From Loripinus fragilis (taxonomy: Eukaryota; Mollusca; Bivalvia; Lucinida; Lucinidae): a DNA stretch of 64,000 nt. Shown here in pieces: positions 1 through 11,589 of the stretch (position 1 is its first letter; the number at the start of each line of letters is the position of its first letter). Under the pieces are notes generated by a model that saw only the letters and a program-made list of their open reading frames with translations, ran no database searches and was not told the DNA's origin. A program made the position numbers and the translations under genes. The DNA lies in contig OZ026515.1 in assembly GCA_964019695.1 (NCBI GenBank), forward strand, positions 139,621,549 through 139,685,548, in the 5' to 3' direction.

Positions 1-120
1 GACGGTCAGTTCACCTAACCACACTTTTTTCCTTGGGGCAAGCTTGACTAAGTCTTCGTGCACATACTTTCGCTTGTAACTGACAACAACCCTTCGTGAA
101 TCAGCGGAAGGGGGAGGATG
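1..120 (-). repeat. SINE-body fragment (matches 56636-56770)
   Basis: The segment with CAAGCTTGACTAAG, then CACATACTTTCGCTTGTAAC, recurs at 56636-56770 next to a tRNA-like head. Here the head is missing and a foldback element follows. Confidence 0.6.
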
Positions 121-186
121 GCCGTAAAACGACCCAGCCAAGATCGTGTGAATTCCTCTTTAGGTAGTCCTTTTAATATAGCTATA

Positions 187-442
187 AACACGCCAGAGAA
201 CCACTGTACTCGAACAGTACAGTCATCACGTGTTGGTTGCAATCGACGAGTGCACAGAATATGTTTACCTAGCCGTAAAAAGGGTAATATTTTGGTCAAT
301 ATTTTACTTTTGAAAAATATTTTCAGAAGCAAAATATTGCCCAAAATATTACCCTTTTTAACAGATACTATCCTGTGCACTCGCCGACTGCAACCAACAC
401 GCGATGACTGCGCTGTTCAAGTACAGGGTTCTCTAGCGTGAT
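187..442. mobile_element. foldback element with about 70-bp inverted ends
   Basis: The left arm (about 189-257) and right arm (about 373-440) are inverted copies, including GTGTTGGTTGCA and CAGTCATC. An inner hairpin pairs AAAAGGGTAATATTTTGG with its complement near 342-360. No ORF; a MITE-like element. Confidence 0.7.
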
Positions 443-1335
443 AAAGTTATGCCTGGATATTGTTTTCACTAACATTTTCCTGGGGGTGTCATGTTCTACA
501 GCATCTGGTATGGGTTAACACTGTTTCTACCGGCTTCCATCTTCGTTCAAACGTCGGTGTACTGTTCGCTAAGTTGGGTTCAAACCATTTCAATTATTTT
601 ACCCGTAATTATGGTTTGTGCAGCAAAGAACATACCCCCGAAAACCTATTAAAATATTACTGTAAATTGAATGGTTTAATTTGTACTTTTGCATAGTTTG
701 TCCCATAACATTGCACTGGGTGACTTTTCAGAAATGTTTAAACCATATTAAACTCACATAAAATAAATGAAATTGCACTTCAGGGTCTATGCGTCACATT
801 ATGGGCATATGCGAACATCAAGGTTGCAGATAAAAATGCAGACCCGCAATGTCTGATCCCATTAGGACACCATACACGTCAAGTGATAGGATTTAAAAAG
901 AATAATTATTGAATATTTTGTTTTTGTTTCACATTCAGTTGAGACACGTATTCAAAGTTTGGATTTGAGTGTGCCTCGACATGTTTAATCAAACACGGTA
1001 CTTACTACGGTCTGTAAAGATCAAAGCCTAGCACACAAGTCATCATGCGCGGATCCAGAGTTATATGTCAGAGGGGATCTAATTTTTGCAACTCTTTTTT
1101 AAAGTTGATGAGGGGAGAGAGGATCCAAAAACTACTATAAGCGGGTCATCATCGGCCCTCCAGCGAAACGCTATTTATATGGCGCTTCGCTAGCGAGCCG
1201 ATAGTGGCCCAACATTGAATGCTGGCTTAGCAGCTTTGTGATTTTCAGGGAATCCAACCAGTATTGCTAAGAAACCCCTTTTTCAGGGGGCGGACCCCCT
1301 GTCCCCACCTGGATCCGCGCATGAGTCAAACAATG
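443..1335. other. no gene recognised
   Basis: AT-rich sequence with short unsupported ORFs only. A 30-bp imperfect palindrome at 1162-1191 (AGCGAAACGC paired with GCGCTTCGCT) is the only local structure noted. Confidence 0.4.
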
Positions 1336-1344
1336 TTTATCTCC

Positions 1345-1572
1345 GTGCTTCTCATGCCTGGTCCTGAGGCAACTCAACTGAGCATGAAATTTCAACTGCT
1401 CATAAAAACAAAAATACTGAAAAATAAATGTTTCTTTCTTGTTCCGAAGAACTCAGTTGTTGTATTTATCCTGATAATAAATGTTAAAATGCCAAGGCAT
1501 TTTAGCAATTTTAGCATTTCGATTCTCAGTTGAGTTGAGTATGAAGCACTTTTATAACCTTGAGGCCTGGTT
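1345..1572. mobile_element. family 6 inverted-repeat element (MITE-like)
   Basis: Inverted ends built around ACTCAACTGAGCATGAAATT on the left and CTCAGTTGAGTTGAGTATGA on the right. Related copies: 28846-29060 and a partial one at about 5705-5850. Confidence 0.6.
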
Positions 1573-1930
1573 TGAAATGGGTTTTAGTGTTTGTCATGTA
1601 TTGTAGCTGTATTACAGGATAACTTTACTGTCATTGCAAGACCTGTTAGTGCGAAAATGGTCTTACCCCTACAGCATATATGCATATATTTAGGTTTGAC
1701 CGTCTCCACAGCATGATGTTTATCTGACGTCAGTAGCGTCACAATGGATGTTAACTGATATCACAGTCATGATAAGTGACGACAACGTAATCATAATGCG
1801 TCGAACAGACGACCATGATCATTGATGCCGACCATCTGTGTCCAAATATACCTATGCCAACGATGAAATCAATTGCTTTCAGTACCCCATCCTTCCCAAA
1901 CTCCGACCCATCCCGCCCCTAATCTCTCTT

Positions 1931-1940
<10 letters not shown>

Positions 1941-2006
<66 letters not shown>
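1941..2006. repeat. (TC)33 microsatellite after a C10 tract
   Basis: Sixty-six bases of pure TC repeat preceded by ten cytosines (1931-1940). A perfect polypurine/polypyrimidine tract. Confidence 0.98.
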
Positions 2007-2014
<8 letters not shown>

Positions 2015-2395
2015 AACACGTTAAAATATAATTAACTTCGTTGGCATGCCATTTCTAAAGACAATGTTTACAATAAATACTGTGTTATTTTTTCAGTTAT
2101 TGAACCAGTTGACCAATGTGAGAAATCAAACACCAAATCTCTTCCGTGGTTAACGTTGAATTTCATACGATGGCTTGTTTTACGGTGTATAAACATTTAT
2201 TGTATTACATATTAATACATTTCTTTATAATCATTTTATATCACGCAATCTTATTTTGGTCAACTCGGTGACTTAAATTTCGCATTTGAAATTAAAGAAC
2301 GAGAATATGATCCAAAACTTGCCACCAATGTTTGTAGTCAATTAACCATAGTGCAGCCTCATATGCTGAACAGCTGAAAGGAAGTAAACAAATAT

Positions 2396-2639
2396 GAGCC
2401 GTGATATGTGATTTCCAACAATGTGACATTTTGACAAGTGTAGACTCGGACGAGTCTTTGTAGCCTTCTTTTAAGCTTAGAAACTCCAAATGGTGTTCAG
2501 TCAGTAGCTTAACAATCATACATGTAGAATACTGAAGCGACTTGCAAAGGCTCTGATTAGACTGCGCGTATGCGCAGGCTGATCTGAGACTTTGCTGGTC
2601 GCACATACCACATTGTTGGAAATCTCACGCACTGGCTCA
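2396..2639. mobile_element. family 5 inverted-repeat element
   Basis: Ends GAGCC...GATTTCCAACAATGTG and CACATTGTTGGAAATC...GGCTC are inverted. The internal region has GCGCGTATGCGCAGGCTGAT. Other copies: 41178-41392 and, reversed, 51675-51910. Confidence 0.75.
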
Positions 2640-2789
2640 TATAATAGTAATCAGTGACCTATATCTAATATACGTCACTGTAGTAATACAGAACAGAAGA
2701 GACCAGAAATTTTGTTATAGGCGTAAACTATGAAGTTTAATGATAATTTGTACACTGAGTTGTCTTCATCTCCATTTAAGGATAATGTA

Positions 2790-3000
2790 CCTTTAGCACA
2801 CCGGGTAGGCGGCAATGGAAAACGCTATCAACATTCGACGAACGCGGATCAAAATCGTTATTAACAGTGTTTTCGATTGCCATTTGTCGCCATATACTGG
2901 CGACAAATGGCAATCGAAAACACTGTTTCTATCAATTTATGATCTACGTTCCTCGATAGTATTGACGTTTTCGATTGCCGCCTATCCGGTGTGTTTAGGC
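2790..3000. mobile_element. nested foldback element with perfect 29-bp central hairpin
   Basis: The outer inverted ends (CACACCGGGTAGGCGGCAAT on the left, ATTGCCGCCTATCCGGTGTG on the right) enclose a central hairpin whose arms 2864-2892 and 2898-2926 are perfectly complementary around a 5-nt loop. No ORF with support. Confidence 0.75.
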
Positions 3001-3129
3001 TTACATACCATCAACAAAATCGATGTCGTCATAAAATTGTTGGAATTTCGGATATTTTACTTTATTATATACAAAGTAATGAATTACAGAAAAATATTGA
3101 ATAAATATAATGCATATTTAAAAAGAAGC

Positions 3130-3330
3130 TGTATTTCACAGCCGTGAAAATATAAAAAGTTGTATTTTCACTGTAGTGAAAATATAAGTTATATTATATA
3201 CCTAGCATTAATTTCCTATTGTTTTGCAGTGAGATAGTTTTCATATTTTGAGGAGTGAAATATTTCACTAGTGATGATATGAAAAATATCATCACTGCTA
3301 ATGGCCTTTATGGTTTTGTCGGAACTACTT
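3130..3330. repeat. AT-rich hairpins
   Basis: Short inverted repeats such as AGTGATGATATG...CATATCATCACT-type pairing near 3270-3296 and repeated GTGAAAATATAA units near 3143-3190. Confidence 0.45.
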
Positions 3331-4076
3331 TTTTCATTACACATATGCATAAAACAGAGTAGAAAACTTACCATATTGATCCATCTTGGTCTAGTTTAGA
3401 GGAATTTGGGAGTTTTGAAGATTTTTCGGCATTCTGCATAAAAATGGACAATGCTGATCTGATGTTATTATAGAATTTACCAAGATCAAACACCAGCCAA
3501 GTATTTACATCAGAGCCGTTGTTCTCGGCAGTGTCCCACTCTTTCCAAGTCTCCGATCTCCTCTCCAATCATCCTTTTCTCCTCCAAAGTCCATCCTCAT
3601 TATGTGTGACAAACACATTTCGATCAATTTTTCGAGCCATTGCTGATCTTGCGCTAAACAAACCGGCGAATGGCTAAAAAAGCGATCAAAATGGATTTCC
3701 CTCGTTGTTATTGTTTCAGCTACAGGCTTTCGGAGTGCTTTCCCTTGGATCTGAGTTTCAAGATTATAATGTAAGGGAAACAACCCAAATATTTTTTCAA
3801 TAACTATCCCTACATAGTTACATTTCTTTCACTTCTAGTAATATAAGGGAGATAATCAAAACATCAGCGATATCGAAAAAAGAAAAAGAAAAAAAATGAT
3901 GAATAACATTATATTGACCAACTGTATGATTGAAAAAAGGCTAAATTAATTAACTGAATTCTAAACTATAATAAAAAGATAATTAGACCCAATACTTTTC
4001 ATTAAGAAAAATAATCTCTTGTCGTCTGCTAATCTGACATCAACAACATCAACATCATTACAACAACATTACAACG

Positions 4077-5582
4077 ATGGCTGACAACTTCAGTACATTA
4101 GACCAGTTGAAACTGGATGAAATATTTGGGTTCAACCTTGAATACGATGAGTTACCAGGACCATGGCAGCCAGCAAGACCCAATCCTTCTCCAAGTCAAC
4201 CGAAGGCTAGATTTGGTCCTGTGGATGAAGCTAATATCACCAACTTCATATCAAATCAAGAGAATGTGAACACTAAACGGAAAACAAATTATGATATGCG
4301 CCTTTTCAAACAGTTTTGTACTGAACAGGGGGTTTTTCAGGAGCCTGAGGAATTATCAGCGTCTGATCTGGACAGATTGTTTGGAAATTTCATCGCCATC
4401 GTTAAGAAACCTGACCAAACAGAATATGAGCCAAGTACGGTTAAAGGTTTCATGGCAAGCCTTGAAAGACGCCTTCGGTTTCATGGGTACTCTCAAACTA
4501 TAAATAAAAACCCCAACTTCCCACATTCAAACAATGCCATGAAGGCAAAGCTTGCTTATCTTAAGTCACAGGGATATGGCTCTAAGCCACATGAATCAGA
4601 TGAACTCACAGATGAAGATATAGACCATTTGTTCCAGTACAAACTTTTGGGTAATAAAACTCCTCAACAAGTAGTTAACTTGCTTCATATAACATTTTCT
4701 CTAGTTATGGGAATGCGTGGTGGCAAGGAGCAGCGAGAACTAAAGTGGGGTGACATTGAACTGTTAACTGACATTGATGGAGATGAATATCTCCAACACA
4801 AGAGAGAAAGAACAACCAAAACTAGGACCGGTCAAAACCCATCTGATATTAGGAAATTTAAGCCTAAAGCATGGAACGAAAGAGAAAAACTTGATAGATG
4901 CCCTGTTATTGCATATAAACAATTCCGGGACCATAGACCACAAGAAATGTGTGAACCTGAGTCACCATTTTTTCTATCGATAAATCATGTAAAAAATCCA
5001 AACCCAGATACAGCTTGGTTCAAGAACTGCCCGATGGGTATAAACCTTATCTACAGCCTTGTGAAAAAAATGAAGCTTCAATGCCCAGCTATTCAGGACT
5101 CAAAAAAAATTACTAATCACAGTGTCAGAAAACATCTTATGCAGAAATGTAATGATATTGGACTGGCCCCAACTCATGCTATACAAATAAGTGGACACAA
5201 AAATGTTGCAAGTGCTAACAGCTACAGTCGTCTGAATGAAAAACAACAGAAATCAATCAGCGCTGCTATTTTCAATACTGGCAGACCTCATTCAGCTCTG
5301 GAAAATCCAGGTCCTTCTGCAACGGTGACAAGATCTGTTCCTGAAAGTCCACGTGGAAATATTAATGGTGGTGAAATATTGTCAAGTTTATCTCCCACTA
5401 TTGATTCGCCCAACTTTCCACTAAGTCAAACTAATCTTACTTACAGTCAGCAAGCTAACACCACATCAAAGAATGAGTTTCAGTCGATTTTCCATGGAAC
5501 TGTGATTCACGGTGGTACATTTAACTTCTATAGCCGTGAACTGTCTTCACCTGAAACAAAAAAGAGAAAATTGAACAATTGA
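4077..5582 (+). CDS. stand-alone tyrosine recombinase, Crypton-type transposon protein, intact
   Basis: A single-exon ORF of 501 codons. Tyrosine recombinases cut and rejoin DNA through a covalent phosphotyrosine. The whole catalytic set is visible: Arg214 in MGMRGG, a candidate Lys near 248, His348-Arg351 in NHSVRKH, His374 in SGHKN and the nucleophile Tyr383 in NSYSRL, with the usual nine-residue His-Tyr spacing. Residues 60-165 look like a core-binding SAM-like domain (KRKTNYDMRLFKQF onward). The tail (400-501) is Ser/Pro-rich, has HGTVIHGGTFNF and ends in a basic KKRKLNN that could be a nuclear signal. No RT, RNase H or methyltransferase ORF is adjacent, which argues against DIRS/Ngaro and for a Crypton or Crypton-derived gene (the ZMYM/QRICH1/KCTD1 lineage in vertebrates). 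An AATAAA lies at 5671-5676, about 90 bp past the stop. Element ends were not found. Confidence 0.85.
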   Translation: MADNFSTLDQLKLDEIFGFNLEYDELPGPWQPARPNPSPSQPKARFGPVDEANITNFISNQENVNTKRKTNYDMRLFKQFCTEQGVFQEPEELSASDLDRLFGNFIAIVKKPDQTEYEPSTVKGFMASLERRLRFHGYSQTINKNPNFPHSNNAMKAKLAYLKSQGYGSKPHESDELTDEDIDHLFQYKLLGNKTPQQVVNLLHITFSLVMGMRGGKEQRELKWGDIELLTDIDGDEYLQHKRERTTKTRTGQNPSDIRKFKPKAWNEREKLDRCPVIAYKQFRDHRPQEMCEPESPFFLSINHVKNPNPDTAWFKNCPMGINLIYSLVKKMKLQCPAIQDSKKITNHSVRKHLMQKCNDIGLAPTHAIQISGHKNVASANSYSRLNEKQQKSISAAIFNTGRPHSALENPGPSATVTRSVPESPRGNINGGEILSSLSPTIDSPNFPLSQTNLTYSQQANTTSKNEFQSIFHGTVIHGGTFNFYSRELSSPETKKRKLNN

Positions 5583-5670
5583 GTTGAATATATATCAGTA
5601 CACATGCACAGTAACTGTTGTTCAAAGAATGTTTTCTTAAAATGATGATTTATTTGCAGCCTCTGCTCTA

Positions 5671-5676
5671 AATAAA
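5671..5676 (+). promoter_or_regulatory. candidate polyadenylation signal of the recombinase ORF
   Basis: AATAAA about 90 bp past the stop codon of the tyrosine recombinase, in the right orientation. Not otherwise testable here. Confidence 0.4.
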
Positions 5677-6332
5677 TAACTCGGATCTATTCCTTTATTG
5701 ATTTTTCTCCTAAGGTCCAAGGTAAACAGACCAGGTCCCTAGGTCATAAAGCAGTTTTAATGCTAAACTCATCTGAGCATGAAATTTAAACTGCTCATGC
5801 ATAGACTAAAATCTCAAAATTGACAAAAGATAAGTATTTTCTTGCTTTCAACCTCTCAGATTATTTCAAATGATGCGAGCAAGAAAAAAAAACACTCTAT
5901 GAACTCGGGACTTACCTCTATTCTCTACAAAATATTTCGAGTGTGTATTGTAATTTTCTCTACACAATTTCACAGTTTTACACAGCTGTACACCTCCAAC
6001 ATATACCCGAAAAAGCCGCTTACCTTTTCTTTGAGTATCATAGCCTTCATTAACCAATAATCCAAAATAAATAGTACTAAGGAAATGCACTAAATACTGA
6101 AAATAATACACTGAATTCGAAATAAATCCAAAATGAATAACACATCGTGGCATGTCACAGGCCGCCGCCATTACCGGTAGATAGGTGCGCGTGACATATA
6201 GGCGGGGCGAAGTAATTAGGATGTCAATGTATTACTACGCACTATTTATCATCGGGGGTCGTTAAAAAGAGTTTCTTCTTTTTTTTCCTTTTTTTTAAAA
6301 TTGAAAACATCACTGAAAGGTATATAATATAC

Positions 6333-6490
6333 AGAATAGTAAACTGTGTTTCCGTGATATGAAAATCATGTCACTCAGGAATGGTGGTGATTTTGGTAAA
6401 CAACTCGTCCTGCGGACTCGTTGTTTACCAAATCACCACCATTCCTTCGTGACATAATTTTCATATCACGGAAACACAGTTTACTATTCT
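6333..6490. mobile_element. foldback element, arms about 75 bp
   Basis: AGAATAGTAAACTGTG at the left pairs with CACAGTTTACTATTCT at the right, and pairing continues almost to the centre (TCGTCCTGCGGACTCG). Near-perfect hairpin, no ORF. Confidence 0.8.
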
Positions 6491-6845
6491 CTATGTATTT
6501 AACGGGTGAAATTGGATGTCCTTTGCTTTGTCCGTTGACTTTCTTTAGCCCACTTCAGAATTTCAAACGCCTGTAACTTTCTTATTAGTGGACAAAAAAA
6601 CAAAGTGTGGGTATTCATTTTCTTAGTTAGATCGCAAGGAATATTTTGGTAATTAAATTGTTGCGATTTGCTGAAATTTTTACGTTTTCTACTCCTGCTC
6701 CTGTGGTTTCAGTTTCAGTTTCAGTTTTGACCGACATGGCACATTATGCAACGTCATCATTAATATGACGTTATGTGCGAACATGTATGACGTCATATAG
6801 TACAAAAAATCTGTAACGCTTAAAATTGTATATAATAAAAAGAAA

Positions 6846-6995
6846 ATTCAAATGTTTTTTGTTAAATATGTCTTTTATTTCATCCGAGAAGTGGACAATA
6901 CTTATATTTCATTCGTGGCTTCGCCACTCATGAAATATAAATATTGTCCACTTCACTCGTGAAATAAAAGACATATTTAACAAAAACATTTGAAT
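6846..6995. mobile_element. foldback element, arms about 70 bp
   Basis: ATTCAAATG at the left pairs with CATTTGAAT at the right, and TGTCTTTTATTTCA with TGAAATAAAAGACA inside. The loop is near 6919-6932 (GGCTTCGCC). Different sequence from 6333-6490. Confidence 0.8.
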
Positions 6996-6999
6996 ATCC

Positions 7000-8055
7000 T
7001 CTATACATTTACCACATCCCATCCGTTCGGGTTATGAGCGTTTCAACTTAAACAGCCTTCCTGTTAGTACGGTTTATTTTCAAATAGACATGAAATAACA
7101 TAAAAATAAAACAAAACGAAATAAAAGCATTTTTCTGCCTGTACTGTCCGTTCTGTCTTTTCTTTCTTACGTTTGTTTGTTGTTCTTGCTCCTAATTATA
7201 TGCAAGGTTCGATCCTAGAATCAAATAGACCACGCCCACTTATAATAAAGAATAGAATGGTCACGCAATGATTGACGGAATACCAAAAACAATTGTGGCT
7301 CTATACTAATTTGAGAATTCCGTAGTCTGTGAATACAATCTTTGATGATTCCTATTTATAGTTATGAATTTATCAATAACTACGCATACTAAGCTTAAAA
7401 TACGCAAAAGTATGTTCTACTTTCACCGCCACTGCATGTCACTGCTTGTCCCGACTCCACTTGTACTTCGCAATTGCAGCGATTGGTCTGGGTCCACATT
7501 GCTATTGGTCACTGGCATGCAGTTCACGACTTGGGATATTTGTTTAGATTATAAATATTTGACTTATTTATGAGAAAATGACAAAAGAAGGATCAAACGA
7601 ATAATGAGTCATACCACAAGAAAATAGTTCTCACTTTCACCATCTGATTCCTTACTAAATTCGTCTGATTTGTCGTCTGACTTGCCATCTGTTGTTGTAT
7701 TTTGGAGATCTCGATAGAAAATTTTGTGGAACTTGTCTGATCTGGATCCAAACTTTTTGCATGCGTGTTTGAATTAGACCAACAAACGCATCAGACGATT
7801 TCCGCCTGGCAGAGAAAATGGTAATATAGCCTGCTCATCTACGGACTCTTCTAGAACATTGAAATAAAAAAAAATTCAAACCTTCAAAAAACCTTCAAAG
7901 AAAATATGGATCTAAGAGTCTAAAGGCAGATAACCATAAATATGCTAATAATACTGTGAGGATGAGCAGGCTGATCTGCGTTTTTGCTTCTTAAAGTCGA
8001 CTCTCATTTACTCGAAGTCTATGGGCCCGGAGTACTTTGAGCTATCAGCTTATAC
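7000..8055. other. no gene recognised
   Basis: No ORF with family similarity, RNA gene or clear repeat seen by eye. Confidence 0.35.
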
Positions 8056-8059
8056 TGAT

Positions 8060-8240
8060 TTGGGTCAGCACATGAATGTTTGTACTTATCGCATAGGTGA
8101 GCGACGAAGGCTCAGAGGAGCCTGCGCATTCGCTGCTCGCATTACGCAAACTTAGATTTCTAGTCTCACTGGAATGCTGCGTACGCACGGTCCCGTTTAT
8201 TTAAAGAATGACTTTTCGCATAAGTACGAAAGTCTTGAAA
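8060..8240. mobile_element. family 4 inverted-repeat element, degenerate
   Basis: Has GTACTTATCGCATAGGTGAG, then CGAAGGCTCAGAGGAGCC and a right-hand CGCATAAGTACGAAAG, matching the layout of the better copy at 30908-31145. Confidence 0.5.
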
Positions 8241-8879
8241 TGGGAAATAAACATACTTTCTCGTGTCATGGCTCGTAAAGGAAGTTTACGTGACTTATGC
8301 TAGCCATAATAAACTTTTCACTTTGCAAGTGTTTGATTATGGATTTGTCCATATCTACCATTGAATGACCAGTAAAACTCTATTGTTACCAATTGTGGAA
8401 ATGTTTTTCTTGTGAATTAAAGTTATTATTTTACTGTCATCATTCGTGCTAGTGCTTGTATTACGGATTAGAGTAGAAAACCTAAATGCCATTGCCCGCA
8501 TTAGACGAGAACTCGTCAAAATTATTTTATTTCTCTAGTATACAGTAACCCTATCTGTACAGCCACCCCGTAAGCTTGTCTAAAAAGACCATTCATGCAT
8601 AAGTGCTAATTAGCCTGATTTTGATTACTTTAGAGAACAGGTAAAATTCGGCTTCACAAAAATAAAAGTGGTAGGGTACCTCAACAAAAAGTGAGTATGA
8701 CCAGAAAATGCCATAATAATAAATAGACCACAGACGAACCGACGGCACCGCGAGAAAGATACTGGGGACACAGACAGCCACAACACCATTAGAGAGCCAA
8801 AAAGTAACCTTTTCGTGACAAAGAGATACGTGCATTGAGTGGCTATTTGCCACCCCACCCTATGGGGCTAAAATAAAAA

Positions 8880-9362
8880 AAAAATGTTTTCACCAATTTG
8901 TTCTTGTTAGTTTATTCGAACAATAACCAAAGTGTAAAGGTCTCGAATTACTTCGACTTTAACCGTTGCTATTGTAACGAAAGAAAATGGCGGCCAAAAT
9001 AGGCTGAAAAAAGAAAATTGACCACTTTGGAGCAGTTTGACGGAGAAGTTAACATAGAGCAAGAGCAAATACTAAAACGATATTTTAACAGAAGATGCGA
9101 ATTACCACAGCACACAACATATTAAAATGAATTTTGGTATTTACTTGTGCTGATATTTAATTCTAAAAAAATCGGTCTCCGAAAGCCTGAAATTTTGCCC
9201 AAAATGGCAATTTCTCTATTTTAAGCCTACTTTGTCGGCCATTTTTGTTACCATAGCACCGGTAAAATTTGAATAAATACCGAAATTTTACACTTCAGTT
9301 ATTCTTCTAATAAAGCAATCAAAAGAAATTGGTGAAAAGCATGAAAAATGTTTTTTTTAATC
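8880..9362. mobile_element. family 9 element with about 100-bp inverted ends
   Basis: Left end TTTTCACCAATTTGTTC...AACAATAACCAAAGTGTAAA and right end TTTACACTTCAGTTATT...GAAATTGGTGAAAA are inverted. The inner part has GCCATTTTTGTTACCATAGC. A second copy, in the opposite orientation, is at about 58880-59397. Confidence 0.7.
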
Positions 9363-9369
9363 TTGGGAC

Positions 9370-11155
9370 CTGTCTGAAGTCAACTTATATAACCAGCTAC
9401 ATAGAATTGCCAGTACCCTGGAATTTTATATATTGCAAGTATAGCTTTCAGACATGGATTCGATCCTCGCCCTGCGTGTTTAGTTGTGTCTCAGCGAGGC
9501 AATAATCTAAATTGTTTTGCACAGGCAGACAAAGTGTACTAAAAGAGAAACAACAACAAGACAAAGCCATCTGTGGTGTATACATGCATTCCTGGAAAAG
9601 TTTGGCACATATCCGCATTCTTTCTGTATAGGTTTTTTGAAATGTTGAAGCCCATTGCGTACCGCGTATATTATTATCTATACCGTTACTAGCTTTGGCA
9701 TGAAATTCCTTGTAACGTGATGTAGGTGGTATAAATTAGTTGTATCATGGTTGTCCACCTGTACGGGGGATAATCCACGTACAGGCGGACAAAACATGTA
9801 AGTGGCTTTCAGAATTTGCAATTTAGTCACCAGAAATGCCTTTTTCACACGTTTTACTTTAACACTTTTGTATATTACTAATATAACTAATAAATAATGA
9901 TAAGAAAGCTTAAGAATACTACAGCCTGGTTAAGGAAGTCATAAATAAATAGCTCTTATACAATAGACTGTTGTTACCGTTTTACAAGAAAACGAACAAA
10001 GTTGGGCTGAATGAATGGTAATGTTTTGTGTCGTTTTGATTTAATTAGTCTTTATACTGGCAAAATATACACAGAAAAGGTGTGAAAACGAGACCAAAGA
10101 ATTTCACCACATAAAAACTTAAGTGCGCAAAAGTCAGTGTGTGTGGAACCTTGCGAAAAATGTCACTACAACAGTGTTACATCTTATGACCAATGTTAAC
10201 ACTAGAGTAAGTAACACGTGGGGACAGGCTTAAACATAAAAGTGCTTAAGAGGAAATCATAACGGACAGATGGACGGACTGAGGCAATCACAATATCAAA
10301 AGCATGGGGATAACAATTTAACTTAACGTCCTGCTGTGCGCTCAATGTGTCCCACAGGACCAACGCTTGCTTTATGCACTCATGTACTATGTGAGGACTC
10401 TTATCGGACTTGGTGGATTCTCTGGCTGTTCTGAGTCATCCTAAGGGCAAAGTCTAATTGTCGGTTGGTTTGGTTAGTTTTCACCCTGTGGACTCAATTA
10501 ATCCACAGATGACCCTTTAAGACATTTAAGATGCTGGATATTTTTAATGTATTACACTCATCCAATTTTCTAGGATAAATGTTATTTGCATGTATTTTAA
10601 AGCAAGGTGGAAAAACATGATGGATCCTGATCAGCTGGCTTCCGAGAATTGTACAATGTTTTCTAAGCAGTATATATAGCCAGGTTAAGCATGGTAACGG
10701 TTTGAAAATTACTTAATGGCACTGTAAAAATGGATCACGATCGCCTTACTGATTTGGATCTGCAATATTTACAGGCGTAGGTATATTCAGGTTAAACATT
10801 GCCACGATTTTGAATCGCCAGTATCTGCGGAGTAGGATATTATCTCAAGATTTTCTATTTCATTTTAGGTCATACGCCTTTCAATTCTACAAGGACTTGC
10901 AAACGAAAGAATATAATAGCTTTCATGAAGATCAAAAGATAATTTAACCCTTTTTCATAGTAATAAAATAATACACACTGAATGAAATTGACGTAAATCC
11001 CAATTTAGTGTCATTTCAAAGGAAGGTCGTGATCAAACCCACATTTTACCAATTAAAAAGGTGAAATAAAACTGCCTAGCCGAAGTAAATCAATACATAT
11101 ACGATCAGCCAATACGTGAACATATTATACTGTACAATGTACATATGCACAGTTT
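9370..11155. other. no gene recognised; one hairpin
   Basis: A hairpin at about 9751-9792 pairs GTCCACCTGTACG with CGTACAGGCGGAC. Otherwise AT-rich sequence without supported features. Confidence 0.4.
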
Positions 11156-11158
11156 CAT

Positions 11159-11235
11159 CAATCGTGTCTTTAAACCCCTGCTGTATTCTTGGCTGGTATA
11201 GCCAAGAATACAGTAGGGGTTTAAAGACACGATTG
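11159..11235. repeat. near-perfect 77-bp hairpin
   Basis: CAATCGTGTCTTTAAACCCC pairs with GGGGTTTAAAGACACGATTG, and the pairing continues through CTGTATTCTTGGCT to a small central loop at about 11196. Confidence 0.8.
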
Positions 11236-11589
11236 TATACATGCAAGTAATTTCCCTCGTGCTGGGGAGATGAAAATGAGCATGATACGTCATACATGTA
11301 TGACGCATAATATGAAATGATATCATTATCTTGATCAAGATTTTTTGATATTAACTTTTAATTCTTTGTCTGCTCAGTAGTGTCCTTGGCTGGTAATCTT
11401 TGGAATCAGGCCAAACAAAACGTCGAACTTTTATCGAGATTACCGCTTGAAGAGTAAACCGAGGACAATAAAACAAGGCTTAGATAGATAACCTCAACGC
11501 ATTATGGGTTCAGTGAAAAAGATCCATATGAAGTCGCTGAAAGAGAAAAGAAATTATTTTTTAAGAAGCTGCCATTTCGTCAAAAATTA

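Noticed and set aside
1838..2035. ORF with (Ser-Leu)n
   Set aside because: Microsatellite translation.
3368..3783. Two overlapping minus-strand ORFs upstream of the recombinase, the lower one ending beside a good GTAAGT donor (plus-strand 3371)
   Set aside because: The frames overlap and neither has a recognisable motif; the upper one starts in ordinary sequence. It could be a divergent first exon or part of the Crypton element but cannot be supported without transcripts.
11076..11338. Two minus-strand ORFs of 73-77 codons
   Set aside because: They read through the 77-bp hairpin and have no conserved features.
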